Source of the DNA: Alphaproteobacteria bacterium
Lineage (GTDB): Bacteria; Pseudomonadota; Alphaproteobacteria; Rhodobacterales; Rhodobacteraceae
DNA length: 64,000 bases
Direction: 5' to 3'
Assembly: GCA_030425925.1 (NCBI GenBank)
Contig: JAUHZO010000017.1
Coordinates: 1-64,000, forward strand
A program made the translations under genes and the position numbers. Each line of letters begins with the position of its first letter. Within the stretch, counting starts at the first letter, position 1. Under the pieces are notes generated by a model. The model did no database searches and was not told the origin of the DNA. It worked only from the letters and a program-made list of their open reading frames with translations. Below are positions 16,832 to 25,343 of this stretch, in pieces.

Positions 16832-17683
16832 ATGGCCACGTCCATTTCTCATGTCGCCGCTAACCTGACTGTATCCCAGGTATCCCTCTGCATTCCCAAA
16901 TCCGCCGACCTTGTGGCCAATCCCGCCTTGCCCGGAAAAATTCGCGGCGCGCTTGGCACCGCGTTGCATGACGCCGCCAGCGCGGAGGCGCAGGCGGGGG
17001 TGCCCTGCCCGTGGCAACCGCCCTGCGGCTATCAGGTCCTGTGGCGCAAAAACGGCGAATTGCGCCCGGGATACACCCTGCCCGCGCCCTTCGTGATCGA
17101 GGCGGACGCGCTGGAGGACGACCTTTGGGTCACCGTGCGTCTGTTCGGCGCGGCGGGCGACTATCTGGGCGAGGTTGCCGACGCGCTGGTGCGTGGCCTT
17201 CGTGCCGGGCTCAGCGGCTCCGGACGGTTGGAGCCGTCGCGGCGGGTCATGGTGGCGCAGGACGGCGTGGCGGTGCCCGCGATCCGGGGCATGGCCGAGC
17301 TGTCTTTTGTGACCCCGGTCCTGATCCGCAACACGGAGAAGGGCAACCACGTTGACCCGCTGGCCCTGCTGCGGGGTCTGGTCGACCGCGTGGACGGGCT
17401 GGCGCGCTGGTCGGGGCTTCGGTTATGCGAGAGTGCGAGGGCGGAAGCCCTGGACGCCATCAGCACCCTGGACGGCGACTGGAGGCAGGCCGAGCTTGTG
17501 CCCTGGCGTCGCGGCGCGCTGCGGCAAGGCAAGGTGCTGCCGATGGGAGGGGCCGTGGGGCGTGTGGTCTATCGCGGCGATCTGGCCCCGGTCGCGCCAC
17601 TGCTGGCCATCGGCGAGTTGTGTTTCGCCGGAGCGCGCGCCGCTTTCGGCCAGGGCCGCTACCGATTGGAACGGGTGATCTGA
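16832..17683 (+). CDS. cas6: Cas6-type pre-crRNA endonuclease of the RT-linked system
   Basis: This 283-residue protein fits the Cas6 family found with type III systems (PF10040 type). Family features are PALPGKIRGALGTAL near the N terminus, the cysteine-bearing CPWQPPCGYQVLW, LPAPFVIEA and LWVTVRLFGAAGDYL in the middle, and SFVTPVLIRNTEKG opening the second RAMP fold. The C terminus ends in a glycine-rich LLAIGELCFAGARAAFGQGRY. It would cut the 37-nt repeats after the CCGC/GCGG hairpin and leave ATTGAGAC tags. The catalytic residue cannot be named with confidence. The ATG at 16832 has GAGGA upstream. The stop abuts the cas10 ATG. Confidence 0.8.
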   Translation: MATSISHVAANLTVSQVSLCIPKSADLVANPALPGKIRGALGTALHDAASAEAQAGVPCPWQPPCGYQVLWRKNGELRPGYTLPAPFVIEADALEDDLWVTVRLFGAAGDYLGEVADALVRGLRAGLSGSGRLEPSRRVMVAQDGVAVPAIRGMAELSFVTPVLIRNTEKGNHVDPLALLRGLVDRVDGLARWSGLRLCESARAEALDAISTLDGDWRQAELVPWRRGALRQGKVLPMGGAVGRVVYRGDLAPVAPLLAIGELCFAGARAAFGQGRYRLERVI

Positions 17684-19582
17684 ATGGCAACCGACGCGGC
17701 GACCAGCGACTGGGTCTTGCGCGCCGAAGGCGTGAACTTCGGCGATACAGTCTGGAATACCAATGACTTGAGTTGCATCCGCGGCGCAAGCCTGTGCCTC
17801 GAAGCGATCGGCGTGGAGTTGGAGGCGTACTTCCGCGGTAGGCCTGTCCAGGCGGACCTGATCATGCACGGCGGAAGTATTGCCGCGTTCCGGTTGCACG
17901 GCCTGACCGAGGCGGCGGCTTTGGCGCTGCGGGACGACGTGGACGCTCGTTTGCGAGGGTCCTACGACGCGGAGATGGATCGTCCGAAACCGGTTTCCGC
18001 ACCCAATGTCGAGCTGTCGGAGTTGTCCAAGGACGGCGAAGTGCTGCTGGAACACCGTGCCCCGACGGAACACATGACGATCATGGTGGACGTAGAGCCC
18101 ATCCGTGACGGCAACGTATCGGCCGCCCTGCGGTGGGCGCAAGTCCGGTCCCGCCGTCGCCAAATGCGCAGCCCAAACGTGCCGCGCTCCGCTCCGGCCA
18201 GTGTTGATACAGGCCTGCTTGCGGACAAGGCGCGTCGGCAATGCCCGGTTGACCCGCTGCGCTTCACGCCGGACACCGACAGCGACCTGCGGGCCACGAC
18301 GATTGTCACCAGTGACCAATACCCGAATGCGGAAACCATCGCGGACAATGCCCTGCCTGAGGCCCTCAAGCGCATCAAGGTGTGCCGCAGGGTCGCCGAC
18401 CTGCGCAGCTACGGACGCCATGCGCGGCGCGAGATTTACATCTTTCACCTTCGGGGTGCGGTGAAAGGGCCGGAAACACAGTCCGTCGAGGCGCTGCAAA
18501 GACTTGAGGAGGCGGGTCTCTTCGAAACACATGACTTCGCACGCAGTTTCCGCGATATCGTGGCCGACCCTGATCCGGAATTGCCTATATCCCAGCAAGG
18601 GAAGCTTGCGTTTCTCTATTTCGACGGCAACCGTTTTTCAGACCTGCGTGACCGAATTGGCAACATGCCTGACTTCTCTGAATTCGTTCGAATGGCCAAT
18701 TCGCACGCGTTAGAAGAATTGATCCTGCGATTCATTGCAGAAGACAAATACGGCGAAAGGCCCTGGGCGTGGGCGTCGGACGGACGACTTCAGGTTAAAC
18801 GCCACGGACGGCTGGGATGGGAAGACAGACGCCTGCTGCGTATGGAGACCCTGATTTTCGGCGGCGAAGATTCCGCGTTGGTCGTGCCTGCATGGCTTGC
18901 TTTCGACATCGCGGCATTCATGCTGGACGCCTTCAGTACTGGTGCCGCCAACGCCGCCAAAGCTCTGGGACTTGAGCTGACCACTGTACCGAGTTGGCGC
19001 GTTGGCGTGTTGATTTGCGACCAGCGGACCCCGGCGCGGCGCGGCGTCACAGCGGCAGAGGTGCTTTGCAAGGATGCGAAAGAAGCGTTGCACGACACGG
19101 CAATACAGAAATGCCTGTCGTTCCATATCTCCGAAAGCCACGACGTTCCGGAACTTTCGCACACATCGAATGCCGTTGAGGCGTTGCGGATTGGCTACCA
19201 GGGCTTCGAACTCGGGGGCTCGCAGAAGCCGGGGCGTGCCCTTCGCGCCGCAGGGGCAGACCTCGAATGCCTTTTCGAAAACATCTCACAGATCAAGGCA
19301 ATTTTACCGCGTTCGCAGGTGTACCGGATGATTTCGGAACTGATACAAGAACGCAAAGAACTCGTCGATAGCGACATGGTGCTGGATAGGGAAGCCGCTG
19401 CTTTCCGAGACCTTATGCAGGACATATCTTTTCGTTCGCGTGAAGAACTCTCAGTCAGCAAGATTTCTGACTTGTTGCCTGCAAAAGACTCAGCCCCATT
19501 AATGCGCTTGATAGCACTCGCCGAACTTTGGGACTATGTCGGACCATTTGCAGATGGAACTGCACGCGAGGACGCGGCATGA
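17684..19582 (+). CDS. cas10: Cas10-like large subunit, HD-less, GGED palm
   Basis: A 632-residue Cas10. The N-terminal part (about 1-140) looks like the first, inactive palm domain (DLSCIRGASLCLEAIG, LIMHGGSIAAF). No HD nuclease precedes it, so target-DNA cleavage by Cas10 is not expected. The second palm holds LAFLYFDGNRF (D314) and FGGEDSALVVP (GGED at 393-396). GGDD is the usual cyclase motif. GGED keeps the second acidic pair and resembles the GGEEF variant of diguanylate cyclases, so nucleotide second-messenger synthesis is plausible but unproven. The C-terminal helical part (450-632) is typical. The ATG abuts the cas6 stop, and the end overlaps the next gene as ATGA. Confidence 0.82.
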   Translation: MATDAATSDWVLRAEGVNFGDTVWNTNDLSCIRGASLCLEAIGVELEAYFRGRPVQADLIMHGGSIAAFRLHGLTEAAALALRDDVDARLRGSYDAEMDRPKPVSAPNVELSELSKDGEVLLEHRAPTEHMTIMVDVEPIRDGNVSAALRWAQVRSRRRQMRSPNVPRSAPASVDTGLLADKARRQCPVDPLRFTPDTDSDLRATTIVTSDQYPNAETIADNALPEALKRIKVCRRVADLRSYGRHARREIYIFHLRGAVKGPETQSVEALQRLEEAGLFETHDFARSFRDIVADPDPELPISQQGKLAFLYFDGNRFSDLRDRIGNMPDFSEFVRMANSHALEELILRFIAEDKYGERPWAWASDGRLQVKRHGRLGWEDRRLLRMETLIFGGEDSALVVPAWLAFDIAAFMLDAFSTGAANAAKALGLELTTVPSWRVGVLICDQRTPARRGVTAAEVLCKDAKEALHDTAIQKCLSFHISESHDVPELSHTSNAVEALRIGYQGFELGGSQKPGRALRAAGADLECLFENISQIKAILPRSQVYRMISELIQERKELVDSDMVLDREAAAFRDLMQDISFRSREELSVSKISDLLPAKDSAPLMRLIALAELWDYVGPFADGTAREDAA

Positions 19583-21510
19583 AAGCGCAAGCCCTCTTTC
19601 GGTACGATTTGAAATTGGTAATACGAGCCCCAATTCTGATAGGAGGCGGCTCGGCGCCACGCTTTGGTGTGGATGCGCTTCAATTGCGCAATCCGGACGG
19701 CCGCGCAATCATTCCGGACACACACCTGAAAGGCGTTTTGCGAGCTGCGTGGAACGCGCTCGAAGCGGAGGGCATCTCACTTCCCCTTAGCGCCGACGTT
19801 GCGTTTGGGCGCGAGGGCTCCGATATCCGTGGGGGCACCGATGTCGACGACCTCAACCCCCAGAACCGCGGCGCTTTCCTGTTCCGCGACCTTGTTTCAG
19901 ACGAGCAGTATGACACGCGTCAGTTGACACGTGTTGCCTTGAATGGCGAGACAGGATCGGCGGATGACGGCAAGCTCCTGACATTAGAAAGCATTGCGCC
20001 GCCGGGTGCACCTGTCACGTTTCGAGGCTACTTGCTGGCGTGGCTTGATGGAGCGGATGAAGCCAAGCTGATTGAACAGCGCCTGCATGACGCGTTGCAG
20101 TGCATATTTGCTATCGGCAAAGGAAAGACCGTTGGATATGGTCAAATCATCGATAGGTTAGTTTCTTCATCCATTGAAATACCCCTCAGAAAAATAATCT
20201 CTGACAAAGGTGAGTATTTCAACTATCGCTTTAGATTGGATAAGCGCCTCTTGGTCAATACCGAACGCCCGGACAATAATACGCAAGCGGGAGAGCCGAT
20301 CATTCCCGGCGGTGTCTTGAAAGGTGCGCTTGCCGAGAAATTGCGCCGGTCTGGTATTGACCCCACAAAGGGAGACATCGGGCGGGCCTTGTCCAGGCTG
20401 ATCATTTCACACGCAGAGCCTTTCAGCACTGCCGGACCGCCCGAGACAGGCGAAAAAGACATGCATAGACATGACGCTATGCTCCGTTTAGACACTGTGG
20501 CCTTGGCACCCAGAAAGCCGCTTAGGGGGGTGAAAAATGATCAGTGCGCGTTTCGTTGGGATGCAGACTTGCAAATTTCGCGTGAACCCGATTGGCCAAT
20601 TGCAGATTTTGTTTCGGACACGAAAGAAGATCCCTTTAGGTGTCCTGCCGCCCCGAACGGTTTAGAAAGACGGCCAAACCTGACGCGCGACACGCGTGTA
20701 AGAAACGCAATTGATCCGAAGCGCGGTGCGGCCGAAGATGGGAAATTGTTTACAGAGTCCGCGATCCATCCACGGTTCCTTGATAAACCGCTCGAATGGC
20801 GCGGAACTGTTTATTGTCCCGACGGAGTCAACGATGTCACCTTGGCATGCCTGGAACTCCTAAAGGGCGGACTTGTCACCGTCGGCAAGACCGCGAGTGC
20901 GACCACCGTCAATTCAGAAACGACCACTGAATTTGGGATGGACTTGGAGCCTGAAAACCTGCCCGAAGCTTTGCGCTTGTCCTGCAACCAACGCGTCGAA
21001 GTGGAAATTCTGACCCCTGCCCTGATGCTTCGCGAGTTTCATCTTTCGTCCGAAAGACGATTTTCCGAGGCCTTGCAAACCTATTGGGAGACTGTCGGGC
21101 AGCAAGCGTTTCGCATCGCCGTGGAAGATGTGGAACCTCTGGACGAAACCGGAACGACGCGACCACGCGCTTTGGACTTCTTTTGTCAGGTTGAATTACG
21201 AGCAGGGTATCAGGCGCTCAAGCACACGTTCTTTGGAGAGAAAGCCCTTGAGCCCTTTGTTCTGGTGAAACCGGGATCGTTGTTCCGGCTGGAGATTGTC
21301 GAACCCGCCTTAGCTCAAGACATATTGAGAAGACTCACTTTGACTGGGCTTCCCGTTGCCCGTTGGTCGTCAGAACCGGAAACCGGTGATCCTTCCGACG
21401 GCGTTCAGGCGTTTACTGCAGAAAAAAATCTCGATTTCCAAACCTGCCCGTTCACACCACAAAATGGCTTTGGACAGGTCCGCGTCCGGCCATTCCAGGT
21501 GTCACGATGA
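19579..21510 (+). CDS. Fused Cas7-Cas7-Cas5/Csx10-like effector protein
   Basis: 643 residues with at least two Cas7-type RAMP folds. The first (about 1-210) has LIGGGSAPRFGVDAL, IPDTHLKGVLRAAW and the glycine-rich loop IGKGKTVGYG. D32 aligns by eye with the RNA-cleaving aspartate of Csm3. The second (about 215-450) has IPGGVLKGALAEKLRRSG, the segment TRDTRVRNAID, and GGLVTVGKTAS, without an obvious matching aspartate. The last 190 residues, with a closing QNGFGQVRVRPF, resemble the Csx10/Cas5 capping subunit of type III-D. This layout is close in spirit to the fused subunits of type III-D variants. Low-GC codons around 20150-20700 differ from the flanks. ATG at 19579 is chosen for its 4-base overlap with cas10. 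Confidence 0.75.
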   Translation: MKAQALFRYDLKLVIRAPILIGGGSAPRFGVDALQLRNPDGRAIIPDTHLKGVLRAAWNALEAEGISLPLSADVAFGREGSDIRGGTDVDDLNPQNRGAFLFRDLVSDEQYDTRQLTRVALNGETGSADDGKLLTLESIAPPGAPVTFRGYLLAWLDGADEAKLIEQRLHDALQCIFAIGKGKTVGYGQIIDRLVSSSIEIPLRKIISDKGEYFNYRFRLDKRLLVNTERPDNNTQAGEPIIPGGVLKGALAEKLRRSGIDPTKGDIGRALSRLIISHAEPFSTAGPPETGEKDMHRHDAMLRLDTVALAPRKPLRGVKNDQCAFRWDADLQISREPDWPIADFVSDTKEDPFRCPAAPNGLERRPNLTRDTRVRNAIDPKRGAAEDGKLFTESAIHPRFLDKPLEWRGTVYCPDGVNDVTLACLELLKGGLVTVGKTASATTVNSETTTEFGMDLEPENLPEALRLSCNQRVEVEILTPALMLREFHLSSERRFSEALQTYWETVGQQAFRIAVEDVEPLDETGTTRPRALDFFCQVELRAGYQALKHTFFGEKALEPFVLVKPGSLFRLEIVEPALAQDILRRLTLTGLPVARWSSEPETGDPSDGVQAFTAEKNLDFQTCPFTPQNGFGQVRVRPFQVSR

Positions 21511-22772
21511 TCGGGGCACGCATTGAGTTCGAAATGGTTCTGGTCGCTGAAACCGGGCTTCACATCGGCAGTGGAGACTTTTTGGATGCAGTCGCCTCGG
21601 ACCCGCCGAAAAGAAGTAGCGCAAAAATCGCCGCCGTCATGCGAGACTGGAAAGACCGCCCCTATATCCCGGGCTCGACGCTCAAAGGATGCTTGCGCGC
21701 ACTTCTTGGCGAAACCAGCATAATCTTCGGTGATAAAGTCAGTGCCAGCTCTGACCATAAAGCAGGGCAAGTGATCTTTTGCGATGCCTTCATGCTTTCC
21801 GATGAGGGCGATCTCGTTACGACGTCGTCAAATGTAGCTATTGACGATGAAGCCGGGGTAGCTCTGAAAGCACGGTTGTTTACCCGGGAGATTGTTTATC
21901 CCGGCGCATGTTTTTCCCTGAAACTTGTGAGCCCCGCTCATCCAACCAATGAATTGTCCAACGCAATCGCCCGTCTTCTCCAAGTTCTGGTGTTCGGAGA
22001 AGGAATCACACTGGGCAAAGGCACGCGGCAAGCTTTGGGACGGCTGAGGGTTGACCGCAAAAGCTTTCGGGCAAACTGCGTCGCGCCAGGCAGTGCAGAC
22101 CCGACCGACGTGACCGACCACTGGGCGGCCTTGGCACGGGCGCAAGTCACCTCCGCAGCCCCCACCATCGGCGCGAAAGTCCGGCTCTCGTCGCGGTCGC
22201 CTTTCCTGATTTCAGACCCAGCAAACGCACCCGAAAAAGGTGACAAGACCACACCGCAGATCGTTGGCCTTGCCGACGAAAACGGGATGCCTGAGCTGAC
22301 GGGCGCTACCTTTCTAGGAGCGCTTCGGGCACGAACAGCCTGGCACGAGGCTTTGCAGGACCCAGATGCTTGGGACAACCGCGACAGAGTGCTTCGCCCG
22401 AACGAAAGCGCAGATGGGCTCACGCGCACGCAGCGTCTTTTCGGGGTTACCGGCTGGCGGGGACAGGTGTCGATCAAACGCATTTCCCTTGTTAACAGGC
22501 CACATAAACAACGGGTGACTTCCGTAAGGATTGACCGGTTCAGCGCCGCGCCGGTGGACAACGCACTCTATACCTTCGAAGCATGGCTCGCTCCGGAATA
22601 CGAGGTGTCGCTGCGCTTTGATCCGCGAAGCTCCCCGCAGGCGGACGAAGACTGGGCGTTTTTCAAGTCTGTCCTCCGAGAGGTCTCTGACGATGTGTGG
22701 GGCGAGCTTGATCTTGGCCTCGGCAAGACGCGGGGCTTTGGCACATTTGACGTGGAGGTGACATTTGACTGA
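21507..22772 (+). CDS. Double Cas7-domain effector protein
   Basis: 421 residues with two RAMP folds in tandem. Domain one (about 1-205): LHIGSGDFLDAV, YIPGSTLKGCLRALL and the loop GEGITLGKGTRQALG. Domain two (about 215-421): RLSSRSPFLISD, ELTGATFLGALRARTAW and the closing loop LGLGKTRGFG. Aspartates in SGDFLDAV and ISDPANAP are candidates for RNA cleavage. The composition recalls the Cas7-2x protein of type III-D variants, which carries two cleavage sites. The start overlaps the preceding stop as ATGA. Confidence 0.75.
   Translation: MIGARIEFEMVLVAETGLHIGSGDFLDAVASDPPKRSSAKIAAVMRDWKDRPYIPGSTLKGCLRALLGETSIIFGDKVSASSDHKAGQVIFCDAFMLSDEGDLVTTSSNVAIDDEAGVALKARLFTREIVYPGACFSLKLVSPAHPTNELSNAIARLLQVLVFGEGITLGKGTRQALGRLRVDRKSFRANCVAPGSADPTDVTDHWAALARAQVTSAAPTIGAKVRLSSRSPFLISDPANAPEKGDKTTPQIVGLADENGMPELTGATFLGALRARTAWHEALQDPDAWDNRDRVLRPNESADGLTRTQRLFGVTGWRGQVSIKRISLVNRPHKQRVTSVRIDRFSAAPVDNALYTFEAWLAPEYEVSLRFDPRSSPQADEDWAFFKSVLREVSDDVWGELDLGLGKTRGFGTFDVEVTFD
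22754..22767 (+). promoter_or_regulatory. Ribosome binding site fixing a TTG start
   Basis: GGAGG at 22754-22758 is six bases before TTG at 22765. The next alternative, GTG at 22774, would be 15 bases away. The spacing therefore favours TTG as the start of the following gene, with an 8-base overlap with the preceding one. Confidence 0.6.
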
Positions 22773-25005
22773 CGTGACCCCCGACCTTGTTCGCAAATTG
22801 GCCGACTATGGGCGCACACGCATGATTTCCATACGTGTGGACGATGTGCGGGACGATGTTCTAGACCATGCGTTCGACGATCTGGGCTTTGACGGTGACG
22901 AAGACGCGTTGTGGGAGCAGGTCCGCGAAGCGATGTCCGCCGGAACCACCGTCAGCCAGATGCTGCAAGAGCAGTCGAACGCAGAATCACAGAATAACAC
23001 GGTCAAGACCGCGCCGCCCTGGGATGCTGCGAAGGACGGCGAAATGGTCACAGCGCCCTTCCGCTTTGTTCCGCTGAACGACAAGGTCTCGATCCTCAAG
23101 GACACGCCCTGCCCGCACAACATGCCGAAAGCAGACCGGCTGTCCGCCGTGATCGACGTGGATTGGCAGGTCGAAACCCCGCTTCTGATCGGCGAGACCC
23201 GGGAGTCGCCGAACGGAACAGAGACGGTGGAGCCCTTTCGACTGGGCCAAAGCTGGGCCATCCCCGGCTCCACGTTGCGCGGCGCGATCCGCAGCGTCGT
23301 TGAAATCGCGGCGGCAGGACGGCTGAGCCAGCTCAATCGCCATGCCCGCTTTGCCCTGCGGGACTTCGAACATCCCCGCTACAAGGACTTTGTCCAACGC
23401 ACGCTGGGCACGCCCGGGCTTCAGGCCGGGTGGCTGACACGGATCGACGGCAGGCCGCACATCACCCCTTGCGCGTGGGGCTATGTGCGCATTGCCGATC
23501 TGGTGGGGTCAGAGGACCCGTCCGTGACAAGCCGATGGGCGCACAAGACCCGCCAAGCCAAATACGACGACCGCAACATCACGTGGCAAGACACCGGGGC
23601 CTTTGCGCCGACCCAGGCCAAACCCTTCGCAGACGCGGGCGAACATCAGGGCAAACGCCTTTTCCGCCCCGGTGACAGCAATCGCAAGGGGCACCTGGTG
23701 GTCTCCGGGGCCATCCCGGGCACAGGCATCGTCTCGAAGAAGTACGAATACGTGTTCTTCGACGCCGGGGTCGATCCCGTCCCGATCAGCGATCTGGCCT
23801 GGGACGTGTTCGAGACGTCCAACTGCAAGCCTTCGCAGAACGCCCGCAAACCGGACGGATCGTGGAAAGAGTTCCACGGCACCTATCTGAAAGGCGGCCG
23901 AGTGCCGGTCTTCTACGTTGGCGATCTGGCGCAGAACGCAACGGACCGGGAGTTTTCCTTTGGTCTCACGCGGCTCTACCGCATCCCGCACGCGCGCTCC
24001 ATCGGGGATGTGCTGGCCGAAAGTGCGCCTGCCCACAGGGTCGCGGCGCAGGCGGGTGCCTTGCCGGACCCGGATTTTGTCGATGCGCTGTTCGGCTTTG
24101 TGCACGAACCCAAGGACCTGATAGCAGGCCTCACCGCCGAGGCGCAGGTCGAAGAGCGCTATGACCCGAAGAAACTGGCGCGCAAGGGCCGGGTGACGTT
24201 TGAATTTGCGCATCCCGTAGATGCCTCCGCGTTCCGGCTTTGGCCGGACAAACCCGTCACCACGATCATGGGGCCGCCCAAACCGTCTTTTGCACCCTTC
24301 TATCTGGAAGGCGTGGAAAAGGACTATTCGGCGGGCGGCGACGTGGCGCTGGCGGGGCGCAAGCGCTACCTCGCCCGCCATCGCCCCGGGCAGGACGGCG
24401 ACCCGGCCAAGCCGCTGTTGGAGGCGCTGCGGGCGCAGGATGCGGACGTGTCGGGCGACACCAAGACCCATCTGCGCTTTCTGGCCCCGGTGGGGGACGC
24501 GCGGTTTCGCGGGCGCATCCGGCTGCACAATGCGTCACCGGCGGAACTGGGGGCGATCCTCTGGGCGTTGACCTTCGGGGGGGACCCGGAGGCGCGGCAT
24601 CTAATCGGGCGGGGCAAGCCGTTCGGGGCCGGACAGACCCGTGTGGCGGCCCTGACACTGCATGTGCGGCGGAATGCGGCCTGGCAGACGCCCGAACCGC
24701 CGCTGCGATGGGAAGCAGCAGAGGGGCCGGAGCCGCTGCAACCGTGGTTCGACGCGTTCGGAGCAGAGATCGCGGCGCTGACCGGTATGCCGGGCGTTGC
24801 GGCCTGGCGGCAGGGGCCCGCCCTCAAGGGCCTGCTGGAGGCGGCGCGGCCACGCGGATGGCGCGATCCGCGCACGACCTACCTGCCCTACATGTACGAA
24901 GGGCGGCAGGCCAAGGCGTTCGGAGAGTTGCGCAAGAAGACCGGCATCGGCGTCGCCCGCAACCCGGCGGCAAGGCGTCCGCCTGCCCGGCTCTTGCGGT
25001 TTTGA
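22765..25005 (+). CDS. Large RAMP protein, TIGR03986-like, type III effector
   Basis: 746 residues. The N-terminal 80 residues are acidic and helical, without RAMP features. After a linker comes a Cas7-type fold (TPLLIGETRESPNG, AIPGSTLRGAIRSVVE), followed by PRYKDFVQRTLG and KPRITPC-like sequence, and in the C-terminal half the loop LIGRGKPFGAGQTRV (about 612-626). This order matches the family TIGR03986, large RAMP proteins found in type III loci. It is the last gene of the cas6-cas10 operon. The operon has no separate small (Cas11) subunit; the helical N terminus here is one candidate for that role, which is speculation. GC content is higher at its 3' end. Confidence 0.72.
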   Translation: MTDVTPDLVRKLADYGRTRMISIRVDDVRDDVLDHAFDDLGFDGDEDALWEQVREAMSAGTTVSQMLQEQSNAESQNNTVKTAPPWDAAKDGEMVTAPFRFVPLNDKVSILKDTPCPHNMPKADRLSAVIDVDWQVETPLLIGETRESPNGTETVEPFRLGQSWAIPGSTLRGAIRSVVEIAAAGRLSQLNRHARFALRDFEHPRYKDFVQRTLGTPGLQAGWLTRIDGRPHITPCAWGYVRIADLVGSEDPSVTSRWAHKTRQAKYDDRNITWQDTGAFAPTQAKPFADAGEHQGKRLFRPGDSNRKGHLVVSGAIPGTGIVSKKYEYVFFDAGVDPVPISDLAWDVFETSNCKPSQNARKPDGSWKEFHGTYLKGGRVPVFYVGDLAQNATDREFSFGLTRLYRIPHARSIGDVLAESAPAHRVAAQAGALPDPDFVDALFGFVHEPKDLIAGLTAEAQVEERYDPKKLARKGRVTFEFAHPVDASAFRLWPDKPVTTIMGPPKPSFAPFYLEGVEKDYSAGGDVALAGRKRYLARHRPGQDGDPAKPLLEALRAQDADVSGDTKTHLRFLAPVGDARFRGRIRLHNASPAELGAILWALTFGGDPEARHLIGRGKPFGAGQTRVAALTLHVRRNAAWQTPEPPLRWEAAEGPEPLQPWFDAFGAEIAALTGMPGVAAWRQGPALKGLLEAARPRGWRDPRTTYLPYMYEGRQAKAFGELRKKTGIGVARNPAARRPPARLLRF

Positions 25006-25191
25006 GGGACGAAATTGCGGGAAAAACGGCGGTTTCCGGTTGGAAAATGAACAAAGGCTTGGAGGGAAAGGATGATTCGGCGTAGTCTGGGCAGGAAAGG
25101 AGGACAATCGGCTCGGAACCTTGAAAAACGGCAGTTCCTCTTGGAAAGCCAACACAATCGTGTATATATTTTAAGGTGTTCCAGAAGGTAA
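25006..25191 (+). promoter_or_regulatory. Leader of array C with two TTGG motifs
   Basis: TTGGAAAG has its core at 25141-25144, 48-51 bp before the first repeat. TTTCCGGTTGGAAAA has its core at 25040-25043, 149-152 bp before it. These match the leaders of arrays A and B. The proximal TTGGAA is followed after 16 bp by TATATA, a good -10 box, so it may be the array promoter. Confidence 0.75.
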
Positions 25192-25299
25192 GTGCACCAC
25201 CCATGGCCGCGACACAGCGGATTGAGACATGTTCTCGGGGTACAAGTGCCCCCGTTCATCAAGTGCACCACCCAGAACCGCGATACAGCCGACAGGCAC
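25192..25299 (+). CRISPR. RT-linked CRISPR mini-array C, 2 repeats and 1 spacer
   Basis: The first repeat (25192-25228) starts GTGCACCACCCA, then has the same 3' block as arrays A and B, including the CCGC/GCGG hairpin and ATTGAGAC. One spacer of 34 bp (25229-25262) is followed by a decayed second repeat (25263-25299) that keeps GTGCACCACCCA but has lost the hairpin pairing and tag. Orientation is plus strand, opposite to arrays A and B. It is located after the effector operon and before the convergent CorA-like gene. Confidence 0.85.
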
Positions 25300-25343
25300 G
25301 CCCCCGACATCCCCCGGCGCGATGACCCGCGCCGGGGACGGGG

